From Rothia mucilaginosa (GTDB lineage Bacteria; Actinomycetota; Actinomycetes; Actinomycetales; Micrococcaceae): a stretch of DNA of 32,366 nucleotides. Positions 7,681-15,128 of this stretch are shown here, piece after piece (the first letter of the stretch is position 1; every line of letters begins with the position of its first letter). Under the pieces are notes generated by a model, which saw only the letters and a program-made list of their open reading frames with translations, did no database searches and was not told where the DNA came from. The DNA lies in NCBI RefSeq assembly GCF_001061665.1, contig NZ_JVSP01000009.1, positions 1 through 32,366 of the forward strand, written 5' to 3'. Made by a program: the position numbers and the translations under genes.

Positions 7681-8745
7681 TTAGCGGCCCTCCCCGTGAG
7701 GCGTTGCGGAACGCATGCGCCGCGCGAGGGAGCGGGCCGCGGAACTCAGAGTGCGCAGGGCGCCGCGTCCCCGCGACCGGTCGGCAGCGAATCGGGCCTC
7801 CAGCTCGCGCTGGCGCGCATCCATAGCGGCCTGACGAGCCTCAATGCGCTCTAGCCGCTCCCCGAGGGAACGCAGAAGATCCAGGGATTCGCGGGTCAGG
7901 TCGTGCCCGTCAATCACGCGACGTTCCAGATCGGCCATCAGGTGCGCCTGATAGAGGTACGGGCCTGGGCGCCCGCCGGACTGCAGGTCGTCGCGAATCG
8001 CGCGGGCGCGCACGCTTGCATCAAAACGGGCGTGCTCGGCCTGGCGCTGCACGCTATTGGCATCCGCGCCGTCGGCCTCCGGGCGTAGCGACCAGTAGGC
8101 GAGGGGTTCGTCCACGAGTAGCACCTCGGTCACGGCGGCGGCACGCAGGTTGAACTCCCAATCGCCGACCACGGGCAGGGACTCGTCGTAGAAACCGACC
8201 AGCTCGTGCAGGCGGCGACGGTAGAGGATGCCAATGGGTACCGCGCGGTTGGTGCGGTAGAGGAACTGCAGCCCGAATCCGGGCAGGCCGTCGTGGAAGA
8301 TGCGCTCCTCGTACACCTCGAACTCGCCCTCGGGGGTTTCGCGTTCATAGCGTTCCACCACGCGGGTCGAGCAGATGAGTGCTTCGCTTGCGCGCAGGGC
8401 CCCGACGGTGCGCTCCAGGAACTCGGGGGCCCACAGGTCGTCATCGTCGTGGATGGCCACAAATTCGCTGTCGGTGGCCGCCAATCCGGCGTTCGAGGCC
8501 GCCTCCATATTCCCGCCGCTGGTGGTGAGTAGCATGAGTCGCGGCGCATCGCCCTCCAGCAGGTGCGCGAGGGGCGAAGCCTGCAGAATGGCGCGGGTGG
8601 CAGACTCGTCCCCGCCGTCGTTGATGACGCAGACCGTGTAGTCGGTGAAGGTCTGCTCGGCGATATTGGCCAGGGCGCGGCGCAGGAAACGGGGGCGGTC
8701 CTTCGTGCGGACCAGAACAGCTACGGTGGGGGAGGGCATAGTCAC
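7681..8745 (-). CDS. Family 2 glycosyltransferase
   Basis: A 354-aa GT-A fold glycosyltransferase. The nucleotide-sugar site begins with V-A-V-L-V-R-T-K-D-R-P, and the metal-binding acidic motif appears as V-A-I-H-D-D-D-D-L-W-A. A probable acceptor region follows (L-P-V-V-G-D-W-E-F-N-L-R). There is no membrane helix; the C-terminus is a coiled coil (E-R-L-E-R-I-E-A-R-Q-A-A-M-D-A-R) and then a basic tail, which may bind the membrane or a partner. The GTG at 8745 or the ATG six bases later (M-P-S-P-T-V-A-V) could both be the start; neither has a clear ribosome site. It leads a two-gene operon with the pyruvyl transferase-like gene. Confidence 0.88.
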   Translation of the reverse strand: MTMPSPTVAVLVRTKDRPRFLRRALANIAEQTFTDYTVCVINDGGDESATRAILQASPLAHLLEGDAPRLMLLTTSGGNMEAASNAGLAATDSEFVAIHDDDDLWAPEFLERTVGALRASEALICSTRVVERYERETPEGEFEVYEERIFHDGLPGFGLQFLYRTNRAVPIGILYRRRLHELVGFYDESLPVVGDWEFNLRAAAVTEVLLVDEPLAYWSLRPEADGADANSVQRQAEHARFDASVRARAIRDDLQSGGRPGPYLYQAHLMADLERRVIDGHDLTRESLDLLRSLGERLERIEARQAAMDARQRELEARFAADRSRGRGALRTLSSAARSLARRMRSATPHGEGR

Positions 8746-8789
8746 TTATCGATTGGGGGAGGCCGTGTGAAGGCTCGTGAACTCACACC

Positions 8790-8819
8790 ATTATGAAGGG
8801 CGTTAGCTCCCGCGCTCAA
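8790..8819 (-). promoter_or_regulatory. Promoter of the glycosyltransferase / pyruvyl transferase operon
   Basis: On the minus strand TTGAGC (8814-8819), an 18-base spacer and CATAAT (8790-8795) form a good housekeeping-sigma promoter. Predicted start is near 8782, giving a leader of about 40 bases. Confidence 0.55.
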
Positions 8820-8880
8820 CCCGCGCCGATCATAGATGAGAAAGGGAATCAAGGGGGGTCTACGGCGGCCCCGCGAAGCC

Positions 8881-9921
8881 TCAGAGAAGCGCCTGAACCG
8901 CCATCATGACCGCCACACCGACAATAAAACACGCCGGAATGGTCACAATCCACACCAGCAGAATCTGAAGCACAATGCGGGGCTTCAACGCGTTGAAACG
9001 CTGGTTAACACCCGCACCCAGGGTCGATGCGGTCGCCAGGTGCGACGAAGAGAAGGGAACCTGCAGCAAAAAGTACCCAAGAATCTGCACGGCGGCGGTG
9101 GTTCCCTGCGCGACGGCGCCGCGGAGGGGATCGATGCGCACCATCTTGTACGCGAAGGTGTAGCCGATGCGCCGCCCGCCGCTGAGCGTTCCCAGGCCCA
9201 GGGTCAGGGCGATGAAGAGCGTGCCGAGGAGCATCCCTGCGGTGTCCAGACGGTACGTTCCGCCGGAGCCTGAATGGTCGCCGAGCAGGGGAACCATGAG
9301 CGACCACAGGAGCAGGTACAGATAGCCTGTCTGCACCCCGTGCAATAGCGAAATCGCGGAGGAGGACACCGCGAGCACCTCGCGGGAGTGCTGGTTGACC
9401 ATGCGCGGGTTGTGCCCCACCACGAGCCGGTAGAAGGGAATCACCATGACCCAGGAGAGAACAAAAATCAGCGGAGGCAGGTAGAGTAGCGGCCAGAGGG
9501 TCGCCTCGAAGATGTGCGGCAGAAACGAGCTGAGGTGCAGTTCCTGGCTGCCCTGCGTGCTGAATCGGGCCCACCAGCTGACCCCGGCCAGCGCGCCGAT
9601 GAGCGCGTGGGTCGAGGAAGAGGGCAGGCGGAGCGCCCAGGTCAGCATGCCCCAGATGGAGCAGACGAGCAACGCGGCGAGGATGCCGCTCAGGCCGGTC
9701 TCGCCCTCGGGGGCGCTCACCCAGGTGGCCGAGTATTCGCCCAACAGCAGGAAGGCGCTCACGACGCCGAGGACGTTGAAGAGCGCCGCCAGGTAGAGGG
9801 CCGAGCGCTCGCCGAGGGCGCGAGTGCGCACGGGCACGGCGACCGTGTTGGAGGCGTCGTGCATGCCGGTCACGTAGACGGCCGCGCCGAACGCGCAGAG
9901 GGCGAAGGGAATCAGGAGCAT
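8881..9921 (-). CDS. pit: Inorganic phosphate transporter, PiT family
   Basis: A 346-aa multi-helix membrane protein of the PiT (PHO-4) family, which moves phosphate or metal-phosphate into the cell with a cation. The N-terminal PiT signature reads G-M-H-D-A-S-N-T-V-A-V-P-V-R-T-R-A-L (the usual form is G-x-N-D-x-A-N-x-x-A). The mid signature S-S-S-T-H-A-L-I-G-A-L-A-G-V is well kept, and a second half-repeat appears near the C-terminus (S-S-S-H-L-A-T-A-S-T-L-G-A-G). Its ATG overlaps the stop of the DUF47 gene by one base, implying translational coupling. DUF47 with PiT is a standard low-affinity phosphate uptake pair. Confidence 0.93.
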   Translation of the reverse strand: MLLIPFALCAFGAAVYVTGMHDASNTVAVPVRTRALGERSALYLAALFNVLGVVSAFLLLGEYSATWVSAPEGETGLSGILAALLVCSIWGMLTWALRLPSSSTHALIGALAGVSWWARFSTQGSQELHLSSFLPHIFEATLWPLLYLPPLIFVLSWVMVIPFYRLVVGHNPRMVNQHSREVLAVSSSAISLLHGVQTGYLYLLLWSLMVPLLGDHSGSGGTYRLDTAGMLLGTLFIALTLGLGTLSGGRRIGYTFAYKMVRIDPLRGAVAQGTTAAVQILGYFLLQVPFSSSHLATASTLGAGVNQRFNALKPRIVLQILLVWIVTIPACFIVGVAVMMAVQALL

Positions 9922-10538
9922 TAGGACTCCTGCACGATGATGCGGCCAATCTCGGTGGAGACATCGCGCATCGCGTTGGAGGCGGCGGTCAGCTGGGCCA
10001 GGAAGGTCACGTAGCGGCGGTAGCGTTCGTGGGTGTAGCGGGTGGAGATGTGGGCTTCGTACTCTTCGGCGGTGCGCAGGGCCTGCCGCGAGATGCGGAG
10101 CATGTCCATCCAGTAGTTGTCGAGGCCGCGGATATCGGCGAGCTTGGGGATGACGGCCGCGGTGAGTACGGCCTGCCGCTGGATGATATCCAGGATTGAG
10201 GTGATGTGCGTGGCAAAGCCGTCAATGCTGTGCAGGGACAGCACGTGCGCGGCGCTCGTGAGCTTTTCAACAGCGGTGGTGAGCTTACGGGCCAGGGTGT
10301 AGATATCCTCGCGCGGAATCGGCGGGGAGAAGGAGCTACGCACCTCGGTGAGGGTGCGGTAGAGCAGGTCGGTGGAGTCGGCCTCGTGCGCGAGCATGCG
10401 CTCGAAGAGGGCGGGGTATTCGGCGACGGGGGAACCCACCATTTCGGAGAGGAGCGCCGCGGCCTCGCCGACCTGGGCCGAGATTTCGGCGAGGGAGGCG
10501 AGGGATTCGTTCGCGTGGGGGAAGAGGCGGTGCAGCAT
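9921..10538 (-). CDS. DUF47 / PhoU-like phosphate transport regulator
   Basis: A 205-aa all-helical protein of the DUF47 (PhoU_div) family, cytosolic, thought to control the partner PiT transporter. The pattern is of PhoU-like helices: H-E-A-D-S-T-D-L-L-Y-R-T-L, then P-P-I-P-R-E-D-I-Y-T-L-A-R-K-L, with the conserved acidic D/E residues of the metal site. It is the first gene of an operon with pit. The start codon is preceded at 7 bases by TAGACT (10546-10551) and no ribosome site, so translation probably starts on a leaderless mRNA. A separate structured RNA gene and its terminator lie about 330 bases upstream on the same strand. Confidence 0.92.
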   Translation of the reverse strand: MLHRLFPHANESLASLAEISAQVGEAAALLSEMVGSPVAEYPALFERMLAHEADSTDLLYRTLTEVRSSFSPPIPREDIYTLARKLTTAVEKLTSAAHVLSLHSIDGFATHITSILDIIQRQAVLTAAVIPKLADIRGLDNYWMDMLRISRQALRTAEEYEAHISTRYTHERYRRYVTFLAQLTAASNAMRDVSTEIGRIIVQES

Positions 10539-10588
10539 AGTTCCCAGTCTAGCGAGTGGTCGGGGCTGAGGAGTATTTTGGACGCGGC

Positions 10589-10640
10589 CCGTGCCCGGAA
10601 CCTATACCCGGAATCCGTGCCCAGAACCTGTACCCGGGGC
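10589..10640 (+). repeat. Two 26-base tandem repeats upstream of the DUF47 gene
   Basis: 10589-10614 and 10615-10640 both follow the pattern CCGTGCCC-R-GAACCT-R-TACCCGG, with about five differences. They lie in the region just upstream of the phosphate operon. Confidence 0.6.
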
Positions 10641-10773
10641 CCATCCGCAATAATGTATTCTCAATTTCGCATATACGGGGTTTGTGGCACGGCGTGAAGA
10701 GATGCGCCAGAACCGAGAGCCAGAACCGGGCGCTGGAACTGGGGTCGAGAGCCCGGACCGGCCCAGACTGAAC

Positions 10774-10813
10774 CGGGCTATCTCGGGCTATCTCGGGCTG
10801 ATTCGGGCCGAGA
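10774..10813 (+). repeat. Four degenerate 10-base tandem repeats
   Basis: Units CGGGCTATCT, CGGGCTATCT, CGGGCTGATT and CGGGCCGAGA follow each other without gaps. They are flanked by a 12-base direct repeat CGGACCGGCCCA on either side (near 10755 and 10816). Confidence 0.65.
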
Positions 10814-10861
10814 TACGGACCGGCCCAAACCAAGATGCAGACCATAAGGTACAGGCCGACA

Positions 10862-10899
10862 ATATAAAACGGTGGGGGTCGATTTCTCGACCCCCACCG
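10862..10899 (-). terminator. Intrinsic terminator of the candidate small RNA
   Basis: A 13-pair perfect stem (10870-10882 with 10887-10899) with a four-base loop (GAAA on the minus strand) is followed on the minus strand by TTTTATATT. The lack of a T run on the plus side shows it serves minus-strand transcription. Confidence 0.8.
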
Positions 10900-11001
10900 G
10901 AACGTTTAGGGATGTCGGGTTGGGAGCGCCTCTCGGCGGAAGGCCGCTCGAAGCGGCTAAAGATTTGGAGCCCGGGGCTACCTATTAGCAACCCGACATC
11001 T
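10862..11001 (-). ncRNA. Candidate stand-alone structured small RNA
   Basis: Read on the minus strand, the 5' end GATGTCGGGTTG (10989-11000) pairs perfectly with CAACCCGACATC (10911-10922), a 12-pair closing stem. Inside are three hairpins: AGCC/GGCT, GCCGCT/AGCGGC with a three-base loop, and CGCC/GGCG with a GAGA (GNRA) tetraloop. This forms a four-way junction. Eleven bases after the closing stem comes a 13-pair hairpin with a GAAA loop followed by TTTTATATT, a strong intrinsic terminator. A promoter (TTGACT, 18 bases, GATAAT) ends 8 bases before the closing stem. Promoter, structured body and terminator together give an RNA of about 140 bases. No known family was recognised; it is not tmRNA, SRP RNA, RNase P or 6C RNA by visible motifs. 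Confidence 0.65.
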
Positions 11002-11008
11002 TGTAATT

Positions 11009-11038
11009 ATTATCCACCCGCACCCGGCGCAGAGTCAA
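11009..11038 (-). promoter_or_regulatory. Promoter of the candidate small RNA
   Basis: Minus strand: TTGACT (11033-11038), an 18-base spacer, GATAAT (11009-11014). The expected transcript start is at about 11001, exactly where the closing stem of the RNA begins. Confidence 0.65.
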
Positions 11039-11267
11039 TCGGAAACAGGCTTTTCAGGTCTTTGCGGCCCAATGTGGAACCTGTGCCAACTCACGAAACC
11101 AACCCGGATATTGAAGCACCGGCCCTTCCCTAAACCATAAAATCTGACGAGGGTGTTGCGCGTTTCAACAAAGCGCCTTATCGGGCCCCTATCGGCAGGG
11201 ATTGAGCGCGGCGCGAACAGCGGCAGCCTGCAAATCGAGGAACCCAGCAGAGTGGGGCACCCGGCCT

Positions 11268-11999
11268 CTACGCGATTTCCTCCGGGTCTCGTCGAGAAGC
11301 CTCCGCGGCGCGCCACTGGGCGGCCACCGCCTCCAGGTCCTGCGCGTCCTGCTCGAGCTGCGCCGCCTGCCGCGGCATGCGCAGGTGACGCTCGACCGCC
11401 TCACGCTTAATCTCGTGGCTTGTCGCCACCGGAGTCACCGGCGCCGGATTACGCGAGTACCGCGCGAAATCCACGCGAATCCCCAGAGCCACAACGCGAG
11501 CGAAGGCCGCGCACCGCTCCATCGCCATATCCAGGTCCCCCGTGTACAGGCCGGCCAGGATCTCGTCAATCGTACGCACAACCTCCTCGGCGCCCGGCGG
11601 ATCCGGCACCCCCGCCACCACGTGCGAGCGGTAGTCCTCCGCCATGCCCAGCTCAAAGGCGCGGCTCACCCCGCGTGGGGAGCGGTGCACCGTGTCCCGC
11701 AGCCGATACATGCGCCAGAGCGCGCCCGGCAGGGAGTGCGCGCTCGCGTGCGACCATAGTTCGGCAAGCATTTCGATGCCGTAGTCGTCGGTGAAGCTGA
11801 CGAGCCGCTCGGTCAGCTCTCGATCCCGACCGCGCCCGCGCGTCAGCAGGATGCGGGCCGAGGCGTGAGCCGCCTCCTCACGGGCGGCGGGGTCCATGCC
11901 GCCCTCGTGCCGTTCGAACTTCTCGGAGGTAAAGAGGACGGGTCGGTGATGCGTGCGGCGGCGGGAGCGTCCGCCGGTGGAAGATGCGGATGTAGACAT
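11268..11999 (-). CDS. Conserved actinobacterial protein of unknown function
   Basis: A 243-aa soluble protein with a basic, disordered N-terminus (R-S-R-R-R-T-H-H-R) and an otherwise helical body. The segment L-P-G-A-L-W-R-M-Y-R-L-R looks like a conserved core, and the C-terminal 40 residues are a charged coiled coil. There are no membrane segments and no recognised catalytic motif. Relatives in Micrococcales have, to my recollection, sometimes been labelled 'RNA polymerase subunit beta' by database error; nothing here supports that name. TACACT lies 10 bases before the ATG. The gene is monocistronic, between the tRNA-Lys gene (divergent) and the small RNA region. Confidence 0.65.
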   Translation of the reverse strand: MSTSASSTGGRSRRRTHHRPVLFTSEKFERHEGGMDPAAREEAAHASARILLTRGRGRDRELTERLVSFTDDYGIEMLAELWSHASAHSLPGALWRMYRLRDTVHRSPRGVSRAFELGMAEDYRSHVVAGVPDPPGAEEVVRTIDEILAGLYTGDLDMAMERCAAFARVVALGIRVDFARYSRNPAPVTPVATSHEIKREAVERHLRMPRQAAQLEQDAQDLEAVAAQWRAAEASRRDPEEIA

Positions 12000-12133
12000 A
12001 GGATTACCCAGTGTACTCCTGCCGTGACCCCGCGCATTTTCGCCCGCCGTGCCGCGCCCCGCACCGTTCCGGAGGCGAGAGCCGTTAGTGTATAGTAGTT
12101 TTTATCTGCAGGCTGTATAGCTATGCGGAAAGA

Positions 12134-12206
12134 GCGCCTTTAGCTCAGTCGGTAGAGCTACGGACTTTTAATCCGCAGGTCGTGGGTTCGAGCCCCACAG
12201 GGCGCA
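12134..12206 (+). tRNA. tRNA-Lys (anticodon TTT)
   Basis: The cloverleaf is complete: acceptor GCGCCTT pairs with AGGGCGC (one G-U), D-arm TAGCTCAGTCGGTAGAGC, anticodon loop CTTTTAA (anticodon TTT), and T-arm GTGGGTTCGAGCCCCAC. The discriminator is A and CCA is not encoded. It has its own terminator just downstream. Confidence 0.97.
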
Positions 12207-12214
12207 CCGAACGA

Positions 12215-12252
12215 CCCGTCGCCTCCCGCTCAGCGGGGGTCGGCGGGTTTTT
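12215..12252 (+). terminator. Terminator of tRNA-Lys
   Basis: A long imperfect GC-rich hairpin (CCCGTCGCC...GGTCGGCGGG) is followed by TTTTT at 12248-12252. It stands between the tRNA and the asparaginase-like gene, which begins 42 bases later. Confidence 0.75.
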
Positions 12253-12294
12253 GCGTCGTTATTGGTTCTGTTGCTCAAGAGATGAGGAGACCCC

Positions 12295-12804
12295 GTGAGC
12301 GTCACCATTAAGAACCCCGAAGAAATCACGATTCTGGCCACCGGCGGCACGATCGACAAGTTTTACTCTGTCGCCGGCACCATGGATATCGGTGAGCCCG
12401 CCGCCAAGGACCTGCTCGACCGCGTCATTACCGACGTGCGCTTCGACATCCGCCCGCTCATCGGCAAGGACAGCCTGGATATGACCGACGAGGACCGCGC
12501 CGAGCTGACCGAGGCCCTGGACGCCGTCACCAACACCCAGGTGCTCATCACCCACGGCACCGATACCATGCCCGAAACCGCCCGCTACCTGCTCGAGCAC
12601 GCGAAGCTGGGTGAGAAGGTCGTGGTGCTGACCGGCGCAATGCAGCCGGCCGTCATGGCGCGCTCCGACGCCGGTTTCAACCTGGGTGCCGCAATCGCCG
12701 CCCTGAACCTGCTGGACCCGGGTGTGTACATCAGCATGAGCGGCCGCATCTTCCCGGCTGAGAGCGTTCGCAAGGACCGTTCCCGAGGTATTTTTGAGGG
12801 CTAA
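12295..12804 (+). CDS. Single-domain asparaginase-like protein
   Basis: A 169-aa protein matching only the N-terminal domain of type I/II asparaginases, which hydrolyse asparagine to aspartate and ammonia. The two threonine motifs are present: A-T-G-G-T-I-D (T16 and T19) and T-H-G-T-D-T-M (T89, D90). The segment L-T-G-A-M-Q-P follows, and a lysine (K160 in V-R-K-D) may be the triad lysine. Full enzymes are about 330 aa; the C-terminal domain is missing here, but short stand-alone members exist, so it need not be a broken gene. The GTG start has a GAGGAG ribosome site. Its end overlaps the next gene by 11 bases. Whether it is an active amidase is uncertain. Confidence 0.82.
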   Translation: MSVTIKNPEEITILATGGTIDKFYSVAGTMDIGEPAAKDLLDRVITDVRFDIRPLIGKDSLDMTDEDRAELTEALDAVTNTQVLITHGTDTMPETARYLLEHAKLGEKVVVLTGAMQPAVMARSDAGFNLGAAIAALNLLDPGVYISMSGRIFPAESVRKDRSRGIFEG

Positions 12805-13393
12805 CGCGCCCGAACCGGCGCAGTCGTCTGAATCGGCACAGTCGCCGGAGGAGCACGGCCCGCGCTCCGCCGCACCGGGGCCCCGCGGCTCGGAACTCTC
12901 CGAGCCAGCGGAGGCCCTCGTTGTGGAGCCTTGGGATATTGGCAGTAGCGAGCCCCTGCCAGCAAAGGTGCTCTACGCGGTGCGCGTCGTACTGCTCATC
13001 GCCCCCGCGCTCGGCATGGTGTACTTCTTCATGCGCGCGGCTCTCTTTCCCGTGGGTGCTGTGCCGCTCGTGTACCTGGTCGTGCAGGGTTGGTTGGCCA
13101 CCATCTACCGCGCCGACCGCTCCGTCATGCTGATTTACTGGGGCAACGCCGTCTCGGCGCTCCTGGCCGCGGTGATGGGTGTCTTCTTCGCGTACCTGCT
13201 ATTCGCCCTGCACGGGCCGGATGCGCTCTTTAAACACTTCGGGGCATTCTACGCGGGAGCCGTATTTACGGTCATGGGGTCATTCGTGCTGGAGTTTTTC
13301 TTCTCGCTGTTCTACGCGGTGGTTCTGCGCCGGGTAATCAGGCGTAACGAGGCCTTCCACCGCGGGCCGTTCTCGGAGAACACCGGCGGCTAA
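12794..13393 (+). CDS. Four-helix membrane protein, unknown function
   Basis: A 199-aa protein with a disordered, Pro/Ser/Glu-rich N-terminus of about 50 residues and then four membrane helices (around V-L-Y-A-V-R-V-V-L-L-I-A-P-A-L; V-G-A-V-P-L-V-Y-L-V-V; G-N-A-V-S-A-L-L-A-A-V; G-A-V-F-T-V-M-G-S-F-V-L). The C-terminus is short and basic. The start is uncertain: the TTG at 12794 has CGAGG nearby and overlaps the asparaginase-like gene; a later GTG before E-P-W-D-I-G would remove most of the tail. It is the first of five consecutive genes of this shape. No family was recognised. Confidence 0.65.
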   Translation: MRANAPEPAQSSESAQSPEEHGPRSAAPGPRGSELSEPAEALVVEPWDIGSSEPLPAKVLYAVRVVLLIAPALGMVYFFMRAALFPVGAVPLVYLVVQGWLATIYRADRSVMLIYWGNAVSALLAAVMGVFFAYLLFALHGPDALFKHFGAFYAGAVFTVMGSFVLEFFFSLFYAVVLRRVIRRNEAFHRGPFSENTGG

Positions 13394-13494
13394 AAGGGCA
13401 CCGGCTGCCCCCTCTTTTCATGTTCGGGAAGCCTTCAACTGCGCATGATACGGTAGAGGCGTAAACTGTCGTCCACGCCGTCAGGAGGAGATAT

Positions 13495-14301
13495 ATGGGT
13501 ACCCCGGACCGGACCACAGACGATTCCGCACCGTCCGTCGAAACCCCGGATGGCACCGCCGTGCGGACCCGGTACCAGGCGCCCATCCGCGACCTGCGGC
13601 CCGCTTCCGCGGAGGTGAGCGTCCCCTCCACCGCGATGCACCGCACGGTTCCCGCGAAGGCCGTGCCTCTTGCATCCCCGAAGGATGCGCCCCTACCCGC
13701 CCCGCACGTAGCGCAGGCCCCGACCACCTCCCTCAACCCCGCGGTGGCACCGGCCGCGCTTCCGGCGTTTCTGCGCACCTACTCCCGCGATGAGATTAGA
13801 ATACGCCAGCGTCAGCTACGCAAAAACCTGCTGGTGCGCGTCGCCATTCTGAGTGTTCTGGGCCTGACGGAGGGCCTCATCATCGCCCAGTACACGCAGC
13901 CGCTGGCGATTTGTTTCTGGCTGCTTGCGGCCCTGTACATCATCGTCCAGGCCTGGCCGCTTCTGCGCCCGCCGAACGACGTTGCCGACACCTCCGTGTA
14001 CAGCATCTGGGCGATTTGCTCGCTGATTGGGTACATTGGCGTGGGGCTGGTGCTCTCACCCATCACGTTCCTGCTTCTCATGCTGGACTGGGCGGGCGTC
14101 TCTATGGGGTTCGACCCGATGCTGGTGCTCTGTGGCCTAGGTCTGGTGTGGGTGAGTGAGGTTGGCCTGTCCCTACTAACGATTTACCGTTTCAACGAGT
14201 TGAGGACCGCGCTCACGCATCCCGCCCCGCAGGACGAGGCCGACGCATCCGAGGCACCCGAAGATTCCGGTACGGGCGCGGAGGCCGCCCCCTCCGATTA
14301 G
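13495..14301 (+). CDS. Four-helix membrane protein with long disordered tails
   Basis: A 268-aa protein with a strong ribosome site (AGGAGGAGA) 5 bases before the ATG. Residues 1-105 are Pro/Ala/Thr-rich and likely disordered. Four membrane helices follow (L-L-V-R-V-A-I-L-S-V-L-G-L; A-I-C-F-W-L-L-A-A-L-Y-I-I-V; I-W-A-I-C-S-L-I-G-Y-I-G-V; M-L-V-L-C-G-L-G-L-V-W-V). The C-terminal 35 residues are acidic. It shares topology with its neighbours, though clear sequence identity is low. Function unknown; it could be a scaffold of the cell envelope. Confidence 0.75.
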   Translation: MGTPDRTTDDSAPSVETPDGTAVRTRYQAPIRDLRPASAEVSVPSTAMHRTVPAKAVPLASPKDAPLPAPHVAQAPTTSLNPAVAPAALPAFLRTYSRDEIRIRQRQLRKNLLVRVAILSVLGLTEGLIIAQYTQPLAICFWLLAALYIIVQAWPLLRPPNDVADTSVYSIWAICSLIGYIGVGLVLSPITFLLLMLDWAGVSMGFDPMLVLCGLGLVWVSEVGLSLLTIYRFNELRTALTHPAPQDEADASEAPEDSGTGAEAAPSD

Positions 14302-14443
14302 GATTCCGCCGGAACGCCCCGGCCGATGCACATAAGCTCACCGAACACACCGTATTTCACCACACCATACGTACCCCGCGCCTACCCGCCGCATCGATGA
14401 ACCGTCGTATATCACGGCGCGCAGGCCCTCGAAAGATCCAACC

Positions 14444-15064
14444 ATGCCTACCCCCGAACCCGCACCGCTCCCCGCGGCTCCGGCCGCTACCTCCCCCGAG
14501 GCGTCCGTGAAGTCCTCGCGCTCTAAACCGCCGACCCCGAACCTCGTGTCGGTTGCCGGCTGGGTGCTCCTGGCCATTTCCGCGGGCTGGGTGGCGCTGC
14601 TGGTGTACACCACTGTGTCGCTGACGACGACCCATCTTCCGCGCCTGTCCACCTGGCATTCCTCCACCCTCGTGGAGGCGCAGGCCTACTACCCGGTGCT
14701 CTTCCTGATGCTGTGCACCCTCGGGAATGTGGTGCTGCACAGTTTCTGCACGGTGGCGTTCATCCGCGGCTACCGCTGGGCCGCGGTGGTGCTTTCGGTA
14801 TCTTTGGTGATGGGCATTATCTCGGCGATGCTGATTATGCTGAGCGTGGGTGCCATGCTCGCCACGCTGAACGGTGCGCCCAGCCAGGAGGTCGAGTTCC
14901 TGCTGAGCACCTCCTCGCCCCTGTACACGCCCGTGTACATCGCCGGGGGTTACCTGGTGGTGTGCGTCATCGCGCTGGCGTTGGTGTGGTCGCGCCAGTC
15001 GCGTGCCTACATGGCGGCCCGCAGCTCGTGGCGTTTGAGCCGCCGCAAGGACTACCTGCTCTAA
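14444..15064 (+). CDS. Four-helix membrane protein, unknown function
   Basis: A 206-aa protein with a Pro/Ala-rich N-terminus of about 35 residues, four membrane helices (V-A-G-W-V-L-L-A-I-S-A-G-W; Y-Y-P-V-L-F-L-M-L-C-T; A-A-V-V-L-S-V-S-L-V-M-G-I-I; V-Y-I-A-G-G-Y-L-V-V-C-V) and a short basic C-terminus. The ATG has no obvious ribosome site (G-A-A-A-G-A lies 10 bases before it). Overall pattern matches the genes on both sides, which points to an old tandem duplication. No family recognised. Confidence 0.7.
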   Translation: MPTPEPAPLPAAPAATSPEASVKSSRSKPPTPNLVSVAGWVLLAISAGWVALLVYTTVSLTTTHLPRLSTWHSSTLVEAQAYYPVLFLMLCTLGNVVLHSFCTVAFIRGYRWAAVVLSVSLVMGIISAMLIMLSVGAMLATLNGAPSQEVEFLLSTSSPLYTPVYIAGGYLVVCVIALALVWSRQSRAYMAARSSWRLSRRKDYLL

Positions 15065-15128
15065 CCTCTGCCGCGGGCCTGCGGCCCGCCGATAGTTTAT
15101 TCACCAACCACCGATAAGGACGAACCCC

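Larger units (their letters stand above)
10539..11267. other. Gene-free region with tandem repeats and a candidate small RNA
   Basis: No convincing protein gene is seen here. From the left it holds the start region of the DUF47-pit operon, two imperfect 26-base repeats (10589-10640), a run of four 10-base units (10774-10813), and the candidate RNA gene at about 10862-11001 with its promoter to 11038. From 11041 to 11267 nothing was recognised; there is no clear terminator for the gene that ends at 11268. Confidence 0.6.

Noticed and set aside
8971-9964. Long open frames antisense to or overlapping pit, and others antisense to disA, radA, yhgE and recQ
   Set aside because: They are opposite-strand or shifted-frame shadows with Arg/Pro/Ala-rich, low-information proteins; the real genes have clear domains.
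10870-10899. Reading the hairpin as a terminator for plus-strand transcription
   Set aside because: There is no T run on the plus side; the T-rich flank is on the minus strand.
10862-11001. Identification of the structured RNA as 6C RNA, SRP RNA or a known riboswitch
   Set aside because: No C-rich loops, no SRP signature loop and no conserved aptamer core could be matched; its own terminator and the separate downstream promoter argue against a riboswitch for the phosphate operon.
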